Source: Saprospiraceae bacterium
Lineage (GTDB): Bacteria; Bacteroidota; Bacteroidia; Chitinophagales; Saprospiraceae
Assembly (NCBI GenBank): GCA_016714985.1
Contig: JADKBS010000015.1
Coordinates: forward strand, 131,561 to 195,560
Direction of reading: 5' to 3'
DNA length: 64,000 nt
Positions 38,501 through 46,625 of this stretch are shown in pieces. The notes below the pieces were generated by a model. It was given only the letters and a program-made list of their open reading frames with translations, was not told the DNA's origin and searched no databases. Within the stretch, counting starts at the first letter, position 1. Every line of letters begins with the position of its first letter. Position numbers and translations under genes: made by a program.

Positions 38501-39035
38501 AAAATTTGAAGGCGGCGGGCTTGCCGTTTTTTACCTTATTCAAAAATTCGGGATTGAGCAGCAGGACGGCATCGTCGGTATTACCATGTGCATAGTGTGC
38601 TTGAAGGCTGGGGTGCCGCCGCACGGATTGTTCGAGGTATTCCTCCGACCACACCCAGACTTTTTTGCCGGATAATTGGGTAAGCTCGGCGGCTTTATCC
38701 TGCATGGTTTTGTCGTTCTTCAGGTTGCAGGCGTATATATACTCGTCAAAGCCGTTTTTGTAGTAGTCAATGGTCTTTTGTAGTTCCACGACCATTTCAT
38801 CGGCTACGTTCTTGTAGTTTGGTTTAATCGTGTTCTCCTTGTGCTTGCATTGAACCACGACTTGCTCGTTTGCTCCGTTGCGGTTGATGGCAAAAATGTC
38901 AATCCCGTCCTGCTCCTGTCCTTTTCTTCCGTACCGTGCAGCGGCAAAGTCGCCAAACTCCATCCTCGCCACTTCGCAGCACAGGAACTCGAAGTCCGTT
39001 GGGTCGTCAATTTGAATGAGGTGTACTTTTTCCAT
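35588..39035 (-). CDS. Nuclease-STAND NTPase with expanded helical repeat array (one frame break); candidate antiviral sensor
   Basis: About 1,149 residues after joining frames near 38131 (one base restores DDNRQNVFVLIGDRS). Residues 20-66 form a restriction-endonuclease-like core: EVARMEFGDFAAARYG, DGIDIFAI (D46) and VVVQCKH (Q62, K64), the Mrr/PD-(D/E)xK pattern. Residues 229-237 are Walker A (GQGGSGKTT) and 278-285 Walker B (HLIFVDDW), with the layout of STAND NTPases. After a middle helical region, about nine tandem ~35-residue repeats follow (AAEAILxxxDFFKNLPxxIVSTALNKAxxEEAR type), encoded at about 36195-37110, and then a unique helical C-terminus. Effector nuclease, STAND switch and C-terminal repeat sensor is the plan of Avs-type antiviral proteins, but the repeat sensor here is not one I recognise. 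The gene starts inside the end of the small gene at 39007-39279. Confidence 0.75.
36195..37110 (-). repeat. Tandem ~102-108-bp repeat array coding for the sensor region
   Basis: Around nine copies. The phrases for ATGGCCTCCGCTGCC and TTGTTCAGCGCAGTGCT recur about every 102-108 bp, always in frame. Two neighbouring units (about 36319-36423 and 36424-36528) are identical except for two bases, a very recent duplication. Copies differ mainly in the DFFK(N)L(P/R)(D/S)(S/Q/E)I portion. Confidence 0.85.
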
Positions 39036-39279
39036 ACCAATCAGTCAGTCGGCCAACCAAGCCGGGCTGTTTTATATCAGAACGGGAATCCCCCGCATAG
39101 GTTGTCATATTATGGCCCAAACCGCCAAGTTTACATTCTACGAAAAGCAGTATGTCCTGTTGAACAAGCCGTGGGTCGTCCGCAAGGTGCTGCCGCAACA
39201 GGGCAAGGGCTTGCTGCATCTTGTCCGCAGCGATAAGGCTTTTGACTGTTTGTAGGTAAGATTTGTTTGTAGGCTCCAT
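39007..39279 (-). CDS. Small helical protein overlapping the nuclease-STAND gene, possibly an effector-associated (EAD-like) domain
   Basis: 90 residues from the ATG at 39279 (MEPTNKSYLQTVKSLIAADK). An upstream in-frame ATG at 39312 adds eleven polar residues. Residues 7-45 (YLQTVKSLIAADKMQQALALLRQHLADDPRL) have the short helix-pair pattern of effector-associated or death-like adaptor modules that accompany STAND NTPases in Bacteroidota. The last part is Gly/polar and undistinguished. The stop lies 29 bases inside the next gene, so translation is probably coupled. It may be an adaptor or regulator of the nuclease-STAND protein. Alternatively it is the N-terminal domain of that protein separated by a frame break. 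Confidence 0.5.
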   Translation of the reverse strand: MEPTNKSYLQTVKSLIAADKMQQALALLRQHLADDPRLVQQDILLFVECKLGGLGHNMTTYAGDSRSDIKQPGLVGRLTDWYGKSTPHSN

Positions 39280-39672
39280 GCGGGGCAATGGTTTGTCTTG
39301 TCTTGTTTGCAAGTTTTCCCACGGTGCTGAAAAAAGGACGCCGAAAGATAGGCAACAACGGTGATTTTACCAATAAAAGCGAGGATAGGCTAAACATAGC
39401 CTACGGATGCGCCAAGCAATCAACCGTTTCGATACCAAGTGCAGGCCCATGTCCCATTCTAGGCAAAACAAAAAGCTTGTTTTGCCAAAAACAATCAAAT
39501 CGCAATGAAAATAAAAATTGAGAACCCAGCTTCCGATACCTATATTTTATGGCATTCCAGCATCGAATACCGATAGATTCATCATTGAGAAACGCCTAAA
39601 AATGAAGTTGCAAAACAATTGTTTTAATGCCAGCTTTGAGGCAATGTTTTAAAAACTCAAAATTTTGGCATT
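39280..39672. other. Intergenic region, divergent promoters
   Basis: About 390 bases between the leftward small gene and the rightward CARDB paralogue C. A+T content rises from 39500 towards 39670. I see no gene, no clear promoter pair and no long palindrome. Confidence 0.4.
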
Positions 39673-42600
39673 ATGAACAAACCATTGACTTCTCTCCAAT
39701 CCCTTCTATTTGCCCTGTTTTCATTGATTATCCTGGGTAATGCAACCGGGCAAACCTTTCAGAAATCCTACCCCGCCGCCGCCGGCTACACCATCGAAAC
39801 ACTTGGCCAGCCCAGTAACGGCGAGATAAGTGCCAACCTCAAAAACGGCCTTGCCAACGCCTTTTTCAAGGCGAACGCTGAAAACGGCAATTTCATCAGC
39901 CTGACTCCTTCCCAGGCCGACTGCGACCTTGCCCCTTTCGGCGGCGACTTGCGGGTGAGTGCGACAGAGTTTTTCGACCACAGCCTCACGGCCAGCAGCG
40001 ACCTGAAAATCAGGCGGGTAAAGCTGGTGCCGGGCACCTGTGCCATTGAACAGGTGGTGTTCGAGCAGACCTACGACCTGCCAACGGCGGTTGCGGTGCT
40101 GCTGAACAATATGGCCTACAATGCTTCGGACAACACTGCCTTCATTTCGGGCATTTTGCAACTGACGCCTGTAAGCGGCACTACCCAGTACCGAATTTTC
40201 GTAAAAAAAATCAATGCCACCACGGGCGGCCAAATCTGGGAATACCAGACCAATACGCTGACGATAGCAGGCCCTCCCGGTAGCCAAAGCTGGCAATTGC
40301 AGACAACGACCAGTGACGGTGGGTTCATCGCCTCAAAAAGCGGGATTTCCGACGGTACTTCGCAAAGGCTCATCAAGCTGGATGGCAACGGCCAATTGGT
40401 TTACAACCATCCCGTCGGCAGCACTTTTTCCACCATTCGGGGTCTTTCGGAATACGCCAACGGCTCGGTCTTGATCCGGTTGTATTCTGCCTCCATCTCA
40501 GGGCCGGGCGACAATTTCAGGGCCATCCATTTGGATGCCGCTGGCAATGCGCTGTTTTCGATACACGCTGGCGTGATGCTAAATGCCTATTTTGGCGGCT
40601 CGGCGTTCGCCTTCTTGGCCTCTTTTGATGCTCACGCAAGGCTGGCTAATGGCGATTATTTATTGGCAGGAAAAAACACAGGCGGGCTTGGCGGCGCAAT
40701 CCCTGGTGCCCACCTAAGCCGGGTCAGCCCCAGTGGTACCGTGCTTTGGACGAGGTTTTACCCAGGCTTGCTTGCCGATTTCTCCCATGCGCTCGAATCC
40801 GTACCTGAAAGCGCCTACCTGCTCGGCGGAACGCTGAACGGCGAATTGTTTTTGATGAAAACCGATGTCAACGGCAACGTGAACACCACGCCACCTGCCA
40901 CCTGCACAGGCAACCTCATCACCAACCCGGGCTTCGAGAGCGGCCTTCAGGATTGGTCGGTATCGGGCGATGTGTCGCTTCAGCAAGACCCCCATTCGGG
41001 CATTAATTCCGCCCACTTGGGAGGCAGTGGATACTCCTCCGTAGGCAAGGCTTTACCCACAACGCCCGGCAGCACTTATACCGTAAAAGTATGGGCAAAG
41101 CGAATCGGCCAAAGCTGGAAGCCCCTGCAATTGCGGTTCCTCGACGCATCATTTGCTACCCTTCCCGGACCTTTGCAAACGGAGATAGCCGCTACTGCCT
41201 ATACCGAGTACACGCTTACGGGCACAGCGCCCGCCAGCGCAGCTTATGTTTATGCCCTTGTGGCAAAAGATGGCGCAGGCAGTATCGAGGTGGACGATTT
41301 CTGCCTGACGACGGGCGGCGGCGGCAGTACCTGTAACATTGCCTTCGTGGATTCTACTTTTCCAGTATGCAACGACAATGGGACACCCAACGACCCTGGC
41401 GACGATGTTTTCACCTTTGACATCAGTTTTACCAACCCCGGTGGCAGCAGCGGCTGGACGGGAGATTTTGGCGGCCAAGTATTTAGCGGCCCTTACAATA
41501 CAATGGTAAATATTGGGCCTTTCTTGGTGGGAAATAGCAGCTTTGGCTGGACGGTACACGACAATGCAAACCCTGCCTGTACGGCAAGCGGGTCAAATGC
41601 CCCACAACAACCTTGCTCCGAAGGAGGCACTTTCGACCTTGCGCCCACCGCCGTTTTTTTTCCAGAAAATACCAACAACGGGATTGGCGTAGCGGGCAAT
41701 ACCTATCAAATGAGCTATAGTTTCAATAACAATGGCACGGGCAGCCTCAATATCGCCACCACCAGCAAGATATACCTCTCCAGCAACACAAGCATTGATG
41801 CCAGTGACCTGCTGCTGTCCACCAACCAGCCCGGGTTCCCGTTGCTGCCCGGCACTGGCTACCAGACGGTCGCCTTTGACGTCAGCCTCCCATCGGGGTT
41901 GCTGGCAGGTGCCTACTATTTGATAGTGCAAATGGACACCGACGGACAGATACCTGAGAGCAGCGAAACCAACAACGTCATGGCCCGGCAAATCACCATC
42001 ACCACGGGCGGCGGCGGTACGGGCCTGATTGACCTCTCCCTCGCCCTCCAACAACTAACCGCCAGCCCAGCCCAATGGAACAACTACGCCGTGAAGGCGA
42101 CCATCTCCAACGCTGGCCCACAAGCGGCCACGGGCGTAAAGGTCAAGTTTGCGAAGCCAACAGGCGTGGTCTATGTCGGTGGCAACGAGTTCACCGCTTC
42201 GCAAGGCACGTTCAACCCCAACGGCGACGAGGTCTGGACGGTGGGCAGCATCCCCGCCAATGGCTCGGCCACCCTCACGGTGAACTATTTTTTGCTGAAC
42301 GCAACGGCGCCCGTTGCCTACGCACAAGTGACCGCCGCCAACGAAACGGATGCTGACAGCCAGCCGAACAACGGCACGCCGCCGACGCCCGTGCAGGACG
42401 ACGAGGCGTCAACTTCTGGTGGCACACCGCCACCTTCCGCTGACTTCGTAGCGACGCCAAGTTCCATCATTTCCTTTGGCATCAACCAAGTTGCGGGTTC
42501 CACGCCGTCCCGTCGGTTTGGGTTCAATTTCGTGGGGCAAAACACGGGCACTGCCGTAACTGTGGGGCCTGGAGCAACGCCCGTGACAGTCGCTTTTTAC

Positions 42601-44226
42601 CTGTCTGCCGACAATGCTTTAAGTACAAGCGACCATGCCATTGGCACTTTCACGCTGTCCAGTTCCAACGGCTTGACCTTTGGTAACCAAGCCGACCTGC
42701 AACCGATAGCCGACAACGTACCGGGCGGGACGTATTCCCTGATAGCTAAAATGGACGATGCCAACCTGTTTGCGGAGCCGAACGAAACGAACAACGTAGC
42801 GGTCTATGGCCAGCAGGTGGTGCTGCCGGCATTGAACAACGGCTTCACCTGCCCCGGCAACCTGCTCTTGAATGGCGACTTCGAATCGGGGGTGCTGGGC
42901 GCTTGGACGGACTTCGGGTTTGGCGCCACAACGCCTGCGAACCAGCCCGCCCTTAGCGGCAATTACAGCTTCTTCCTCAGCAATGGTTTCGGGGCTGCCC
43001 AAGCAGGCCAGACCATCAATGCCACGGCAGGCACCAGTTACACGCTGACCTTTCTTGCAGCTTTGGAGACGGCCTTGCCGCAGTTGCAGAATGGCATCGT
43101 CAGCTTAAAGTTCATGAATGCTGCCAATGTCGAGCTTGCAAATCCGAACGTCAACATATCGGGCAGCACCCCGGCCACCCGAACCCTGACGGCCACCGCC
43201 CCCGCTGGCACGGCCAAGTTGCAGGTATTGCTTTCCGTGGGTTTTAGTACGCTGAAGGTGGACAATTTCTGCCTCACGAGCAGCGGACCCGCCCCACAGC
43301 CCGACCTCACCATCGCCGACCTCCAGATACCAACAGCAAGCGTGGCCGCTGGCGCAATACTGAGCTATAATTTCGATGCAAGCAACGTGGGTACGGGGGC
43401 AGTTCCCGGCAATTTCACCATCAAATCGTACATCAGTACCGACCAGACCTTGAGCGCCAATGACATCCAGGACGGCACCATCCCCACGGGCAACTACGCC
43501 GTTGGCTTTGCTGCGCAAAACGTGGCGGGCGCTTCGACCATCCCCGCCAATTTGGCCGCAGGCAACTATTATTTAATCGTAAAAATTGATGCGGACAACG
43601 CCATTGCAGAAGGCAACGAGAACAACAACACGGTGGTGAAGCCCTTCACGGTGACGGCTGCTGGCGGCGGCGGCACTCCCAACTGCAATTCCATAACCAT
43701 CACCCCCGGTGCGAACAAAATCACCATCGCTGGCTTCTCGGCCCCACACGTTTTGATAAAAGTCTTCAGGCCCAACTGGACGGTGGCCTACGAGTGCCTC
43801 GACGGCCAGTGCGCCAACCCGACCGTTGTCACGGGCCTCGGTACGGGCAGCCACTTCGTGGAGGTGAAACTGCTGAACGCCTCGTGGGGCGAAATCTGCA
43901 AAAAGACGCAGACCGTGGGCGTGACGAACCTCGTTGCGGAGCAAGATGAAAGGATGCGCCTCAGCTTCGACAAGTTCTATCCGAACCCGACTGCCTACCT
44001 GACCACGATGGAACTCTACTCGCCCGTGGAGCAGGCCGCCACGCTGGACTTTTACGACCGCACGGGAAGGCTTATGCATACGTTAGAGGTGCAGTTGGAG
44101 CAAGGCCAAAACCTGATTGAACAAATGGTATTTGATTGGAAATCAGGCACTTACAACGTGTTGGCGAGAGGTGAGAAGACGGGACTGCCCGCTTATGGGC
44201 GGTTCTTGAAGGTGTGGGAGGAGTGA
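39673..44226 (+). CDS. CARDB-repeat surface protein with T9SS sorting domain, paralogue C
   Basis: 1,517 residues, intact. The signal peptide is MNKPLTSLQSLLFALFSLIILGNATGQ. Residues about 30-400 form a propeller-like region not present at this position in A or B. Then come a CBM-like domain (CTGNLITNPGFESGLQDWSVSG), CARDB domains (AGAYYLIVQMDTDGQIPESSE, AAGNYYLIVKIDADNAIAEGNENNNT), a DUF11-like domain (GPQAATGVKVKFAKPTGVVY), a second CBM-like domain, the SAPHVLIKVFRPNWTVAYEC module and the sorting domain (FYPNPTAYLTTMELYSPVEQ ... FLKVWEE). Compared with A and B the modules are re-ordered and more diverged. It is predicted as a surface or secreted adhesin exported by T9SS. Confidence 0.82.
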   Translation: MNKPLTSLQSLLFALFSLIILGNATGQTFQKSYPAAAGYTIETLGQPSNGEISANLKNGLANAFFKANAENGNFISLTPSQADCDLAPFGGDLRVSATEFFDHSLTASSDLKIRRVKLVPGTCAIEQVVFEQTYDLPTAVAVLLNNMAYNASDNTAFISGILQLTPVSGTTQYRIFVKKINATTGGQIWEYQTNTLTIAGPPGSQSWQLQTTTSDGGFIASKSGISDGTSQRLIKLDGNGQLVYNHPVGSTFSTIRGLSEYANGSVLIRLYSASISGPGDNFRAIHLDAAGNALFSIHAGVMLNAYFGGSAFAFLASFDAHARLANGDYLLAGKNTGGLGGAIPGAHLSRVSPSGTVLWTRFYPGLLADFSHALESVPESAYLLGGTLNGELFLMKTDVNGNVNTTPPATCTGNLITNPGFESGLQDWSVSGDVSLQQDPHSGINSAHLGGSGYSSVGKALPTTPGSTYTVKVWAKRIGQSWKPLQLRFLDASFATLPGPLQTEIAATAYTEYTLTGTAPASAAYVYALVAKDGAGSIEVDDFCLTTGGGGSTCNIAFVDSTFPVCNDNGTPNDPGDDVFTFDISFTNPGGSSGWTGDFGGQVFSGPYNTMVNIGPFLVGNSSFGWTVHDNANPACTASGSNAPQQPCSEGGTFDLAPTAVFFPENTNNGIGVAGNTYQMSYSFNNNGTGSLNIATTSKIYLSSNTSIDASDLLLSTNQPGFPLLPGTGYQTVAFDVSLPSGLLAGAYYLIVQMDTDGQIPESSETNNVMARQITITTGGGGTGLIDLSLALQQLTASPAQWNNYAVKATISNAGPQAATGVKVKFAKPTGVVYVGGNEFTASQGTFNPNGDEVWTVGSIPANGSATLTVNYFLLNATAPVAYAQVTAANETDADSQPNNGTPPTPVQDDEASTSGGTPPPSADFVATPSSIISFGINQVAGSTPSRRFGFNFVGQNTGTAVTVGPGATPVTVAFYLSADNALSTSDHAIGTFTLSSSNGLTFGNQADLQPIADNVPGGTYSLIAKMDDANLFAEPNETNNVAVYGQQVVLPALNNGFTCPGNLLLNGDFESGVLGAWTDFGFGATTPANQPALSGNYSFFLSNGFGAAQAGQTINATAGTSYTLTFLAALETALPQLQNGIVSLKFMNAANVELANPNVNISGSTPATRTLTATAPAGTAKLQVLLSVGFSTLKVDNFCLTSSGPAPQPDLTIADLQIPTASVAAGAILSYNFDASNVGTGAVPGNFTIKSYISTDQTLSANDIQDGTIPTGNYAVGFAAQNVAGASTIPANLAAGNYYLIVKIDADNAIAEGNENNNTVVKPFTVTAAGGGGTPNCNSITITPGANKITIAGFSAPHVLIKVFRPNWTVAYECLDGQCANPTVVTGLGTGSHFVEVKLLNASWGEICKKTQTVGVTNLVAEQDERMRLSFDKFYPNPTAYLTTMELYSPVEQAATLDFYDRTGRLMHTLEVQLEQGQNLIEQMVFDWKSGTYNVLARGEKTGLPAYGRFLKVWEE

Positions 44227-44243
44227 GGCATTTTTCCTAAATG

Positions 44244-44279
44244 AAATTGGCTGAACCCGGTTCCGGGGTCAGCCAATTT
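44244..44279 (+). terminator. Terminator hairpin of paralogue C
   Basis: AAATTGGCTGA (44244-44254) pairs with TCAGCCAATTT (44269-44279), with an inner CCC/GGG extension and a T-run at the end, 18 bases after the stop. Confidence 0.75.
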
Positions 44280-44466
44280 TTGATGGTGGCAAATTGCTGG
44301 GTAAATTAAACCAAATCAGCTAGCATCAAGGAAGGGGGCTTTTATGGGTTGGTCAACGGTTATGTGCTTGGCGAATGTGGCGATTTTCACCTTAAATGTT
44401 GATGCGGAGAACTGAACTTTCTTTAAACACACAACTGTCTGCGGAGCACGAAACCCCGCCTGACGC

Positions 44467-44484
44467 AACACTGCTGTTAACAAC
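44467..44484 (+). repeat. Left copy of the direct repeat bracketing the A+T-rich operon
   Basis: AACACTGCTGTTAACAAC matches 46608-46625 (AACATTGCTGGTAACGAC) at 15 of 18 bases in the same orientation. The left copy is also part of a hairpin (AACACTG...CAGTGTT) that can act as terminator for the leftward operon ending at 44521. Confidence 0.55.
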
Positions 44485-44520
44485 AGTGTTTTCTTCTCAT
44501 TCGTTTAGTTGTCAAGTTAT

Positions 44521-44790
44521 CTAATTTTCTTTATTCCTTGTTTCCGCATTAAGCTCGACAAAACTGAGTCCGCAAATAATTACTACTTCAATCATAAAAG
44601 ATGTTGTCTCGAGAATTGTCAATAAAGGGTAGTATTTAATCAATAGTCCGATTGTCAATGCACAGTATATAAAGTTTGCAATACCAATAAACCTGATAAA
44701 AGGCGTTAAACCTCCTATACTGTCAACAAGAAAAAGTGTCTTTTGTTTTTCGGAAAAATGTTTTATTAGTTTTTTCGTTATTCTATTCAC
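44521..44790 (-). CDS. Small membrane protein of unknown function
   Basis: 89 residues with two or three hydrophobic segments (about 28-50 and 53-78: FIRFIGIANFIYCALTIGLLI, TTSFMIEVVIICGLSFVEL). It overlaps the DUF6326 gene by 8 bases and is the last gene of the leftward four-gene operon. No family recognised. Codon use is A/T-rich like the other members of the operon and unlike the window as a whole. Confidence 0.6.
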   Translation of the reverse strand: MNRITKKLIKHFSEKQKTLFLVDSIGGLTPFIRFIGIANFIYCALTIGLLIKYYPLLTILETTSFMIEVVIICGLSFVELNAETRNKEN

Positions 44791-45241
44791 TTGAAAGTTC
44801 GTTAAAATTGTCTATTCTGTTAGACGCCTGAGTGCGAGGCCATTTCCATGCATAACGGATAATTAGACAAAGAAAAATGACTTCTACAACAGCGCCAAAT
44901 ACCATGTGCACCCAAGCCTCTCCTGCCAAATTAAACAATGTATAGGGAATATATACCGCAGCAATAATGATATTTGCCCAGCGGTTTACTTTAGCCGGCA
45001 AGGCAACAGAAAGGAAAATCATCAGTGCCGGAATTGTCACTGAGACGAGTGCTGCCGCAAGAAATCCTTGTGTAATATCAAATACAAATACCTTGCCTTT
45101 CAGAATATCATCTATTTTACTCGGCATATATAAGGCGAAATAATCAACATAGATATAGAGAAACATAAAACTCGCCCACAGTGTAGCAAGTTTCAGTTTT
45201 ACACTGACTTTGATGTCTTCGAGCGCATTTTGTGTACTCAT
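44783..45241 (-). CDS. DUF6326 family membrane protein
   Basis: 152 residues. The N-terminus (ALEDIKVSVKLKLATLWASFMFLYIYVDYFALYMP) is characteristic of DUF6326, and four hydrophobic segments follow (about 20-38, 55-80, 88-105 and 118-138). It is an inner-membrane protein of unknown role. It lies between the outer-membrane protein gene and the small membrane gene, in one operon under a Crp/Fnr-type regulator. Confidence 0.75.
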   Translation of the reverse strand: MSTQNALEDIKVSVKLKLATLWASFMFLYIYVDYFALYMPSKIDDILKGKVFVFDITQGFLAAALVSVTIPALMIFLSVALPAKVNRWANIIIAAVYIPYTLFNLAGEAWVHMVFGAVVEVIFLCLIIRYAWKWPRTQASNRIDNFNELSSE

Positions 45242-45271
45242 AATTTGTGATTTTTTTTCCTAAATTTTCAC

Positions 45272-45901
45272 CTAAAAATTAAATCCGACATTAAGTCCTG
45301 GTTCTGGAAAGATGAATTTAGACCATTTATCATCTAACTGTTTAAATCCATCAGGCAATTCTGTATGATAAGCACGATGTGTCATACATATTGATGGTTG
45401 AAAGAAAAATTTGTCTTTAAAGAGTTTGATGTGATAACCAACACGGTATGAATTGAAAATCTGAAAACCATCGTCAATTTTCTTGCGATTGTCATTCACA
45501 AAAACTTGCCAGGTAGGCATTACATCAAGTTGCGCATACAAACCTTTCCATAAAAATCGTGTGTAAGACACTGTTACGCCATACTCACGAACATACCCCG
45601 GAAATCTTTCTTCCGGCTTTTTGTATGAATCGTTAAAAAATGGGTGAATACCATTTGGCCAAGCATATCTCCAAGTTTTTGGAGCTAATGTAATTACATC
45701 TTTTCCTGTAATCCGATAGCCTATATTCAGTTGAGCGAAGTTGGGTGGGTTTTCTGTATCAAGATTACCCAATAGAACAAATAAAGAAGTCCCAACGAAC
45801 CACCGTTTATAAGTACTGTCTTGTTTGGCATATTGCGCATTCAACTGCAAAATGCTTGTTAAAACTAAAACAAGTCCAATCCATAAATTCTTCTTTTGCA
45901 T
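45272..45901 (-). CDS. Predicted outer-membrane beta-barrel protein
   Basis: 209 residues from the ATG at 45901, which gives the signal peptide MQKKNLWIGLVLVLTSILQLNAQ; the longer frame to 45967 has no better start. The mature part has alternating aromatic strands and ends in an aromatic residue (GLNVGFNF), as barrels do. Lines such as GVTVSYTRFLWKGLYAQLDVMP and YRVGYHIKLFKDKFFFQPS fit small porin-like proteins of Bacteroidota. Ligand unknown. Confidence 0.6.
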   Translation of the reverse strand: MQKKNLWIGLVLVLTSILQLNAQYAKQDSTYKRWFVGTSLFVLLGNLDTENPPNFAQLNIGYRITGKDVITLAPKTWRYAWPNGIHPFFNDSYKKPEERFPGYVREYGVTVSYTRFLWKGLYAQLDVMPTWQVFVNDNRKKIDDGFQIFNSYRVGYHIKLFKDKFFFQPSICMTHRAYHTELPDGFKQLDDKWSKFIFPEPGLNVGFNF

Positions 45902-45985
45902 ATCTTTTTTAATTGATGTTAAACGACACTGCAAAGATAGATTGGCAATAGATTTAAAATCGTTCACTTAAGTTAAGAAATGAAG

Positions 45986-46567
45986 TTACTCTTTGCTTTT
46001 TTCCAAAATTCTTGCTCTTAATCTACTCAGTGATTGTGGTTTTATACCTAAAAAACTTGCTAACTGGTGCTGTGGAACACGCTGGACAAGGTCTGGTCTT
46101 TTTTGTAGTAAGTTCAGGTATCGTTGTTCAGGGGAAGAAGTTTTAAACTCGTCAAAGTCAATTTGTTGTTTAGCTAAAAGTTCTTCGGATAATATTCTGC
46201 ATAGGGTTTCAAATTTTGGAAATTTACTGTTTATTTCTACTCCCATATCAGAATTTGAAACTGTAAGTATGGTGTCTTCTATACAACTTATATAATATTC
46301 GGACGGAGTTTTGCTTATTACACAAAGAGGTGTCAAGGCTTCCATTTCTGTGTAGAAAGCAGTAGTTTTTTCTTCACTATCTAAAACATAATAGGTCCGA
46401 ATACAGCCTTTTAGAACAAAGTAGCTATCTTTCGATTTTTGTCCTTCTTTGAGTAAAGTAGTCCCTTTCTTTACAGAGCGAAATATGTCCAAAGAAACGA
46501 TTGCGTTCTTCTCATCTTCTGTCAGAGAAACGTATTTTGATATAAATTCAAATAGTATATTTTTCAT
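45986..46567 (-). CDS. Crp/Fnr-family transcriptional regulator
   Basis: 193 residues from the ATG at 46567. Residues about 10-120 form the cyclic-nucleotide-binding-like jelly roll (FRSVKKGTTLLKEGQKSKDSYFVLKGCIRTYYV). The C-terminal winged helix contains SSPEQRYLNLLQKRPDLVQRVPQHQLASFLGIKPQSLSRLRARI, the recognition-helix pattern usual in Bacteroidota members. There are no Cys residues arranged for an Fe-S cluster. It is the first gene of the leftward operon and is likely to control it. The upstream in-frame extension to 46669 crosses the direct repeat and is unlikely to be coding. Confidence 0.82.
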   Translation of the reverse strand: MKNILFEFISKYVSLTEDEKNAIVSLDIFRSVKKGTTLLKEGQKSKDSYFVLKGCIRTYYVLDSEEKTTAFYTEMEALTPLCVISKTPSEYYISCIEDTILTVSNSDMGVEINSKFPKFETLCRILSEELLAKQQIDFDEFKTSSPEQRYLNLLQKRPDLVQRVPQHQLASFLGIKPQSLSRLRARILEKSKE

Positions 46568-46607
46568 TGTTTTGTTGTTGTTATTGTCGCCTGTTACACT
46601 TGCCACC

Positions 46608-46625
46608 AACATTGCTGGTAACGAC
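46608..46625 (+). repeat. Right copy of the direct repeat bracketing the A+T-rich operon
   Basis: AACATTGCTGGTAACGAC; see the left copy at 44467. Base composition changes sharply to G+C-rich immediately to its right. Confidence 0.55.

Noticed and set aside
44467..46625. Classical integron attC sites
   Set aside because: The bracketing repeat has an AAC core and some pairing, but I cannot find the full R''-L''-L'-R' layout or an integrase, so only a direct repeat is claimed.
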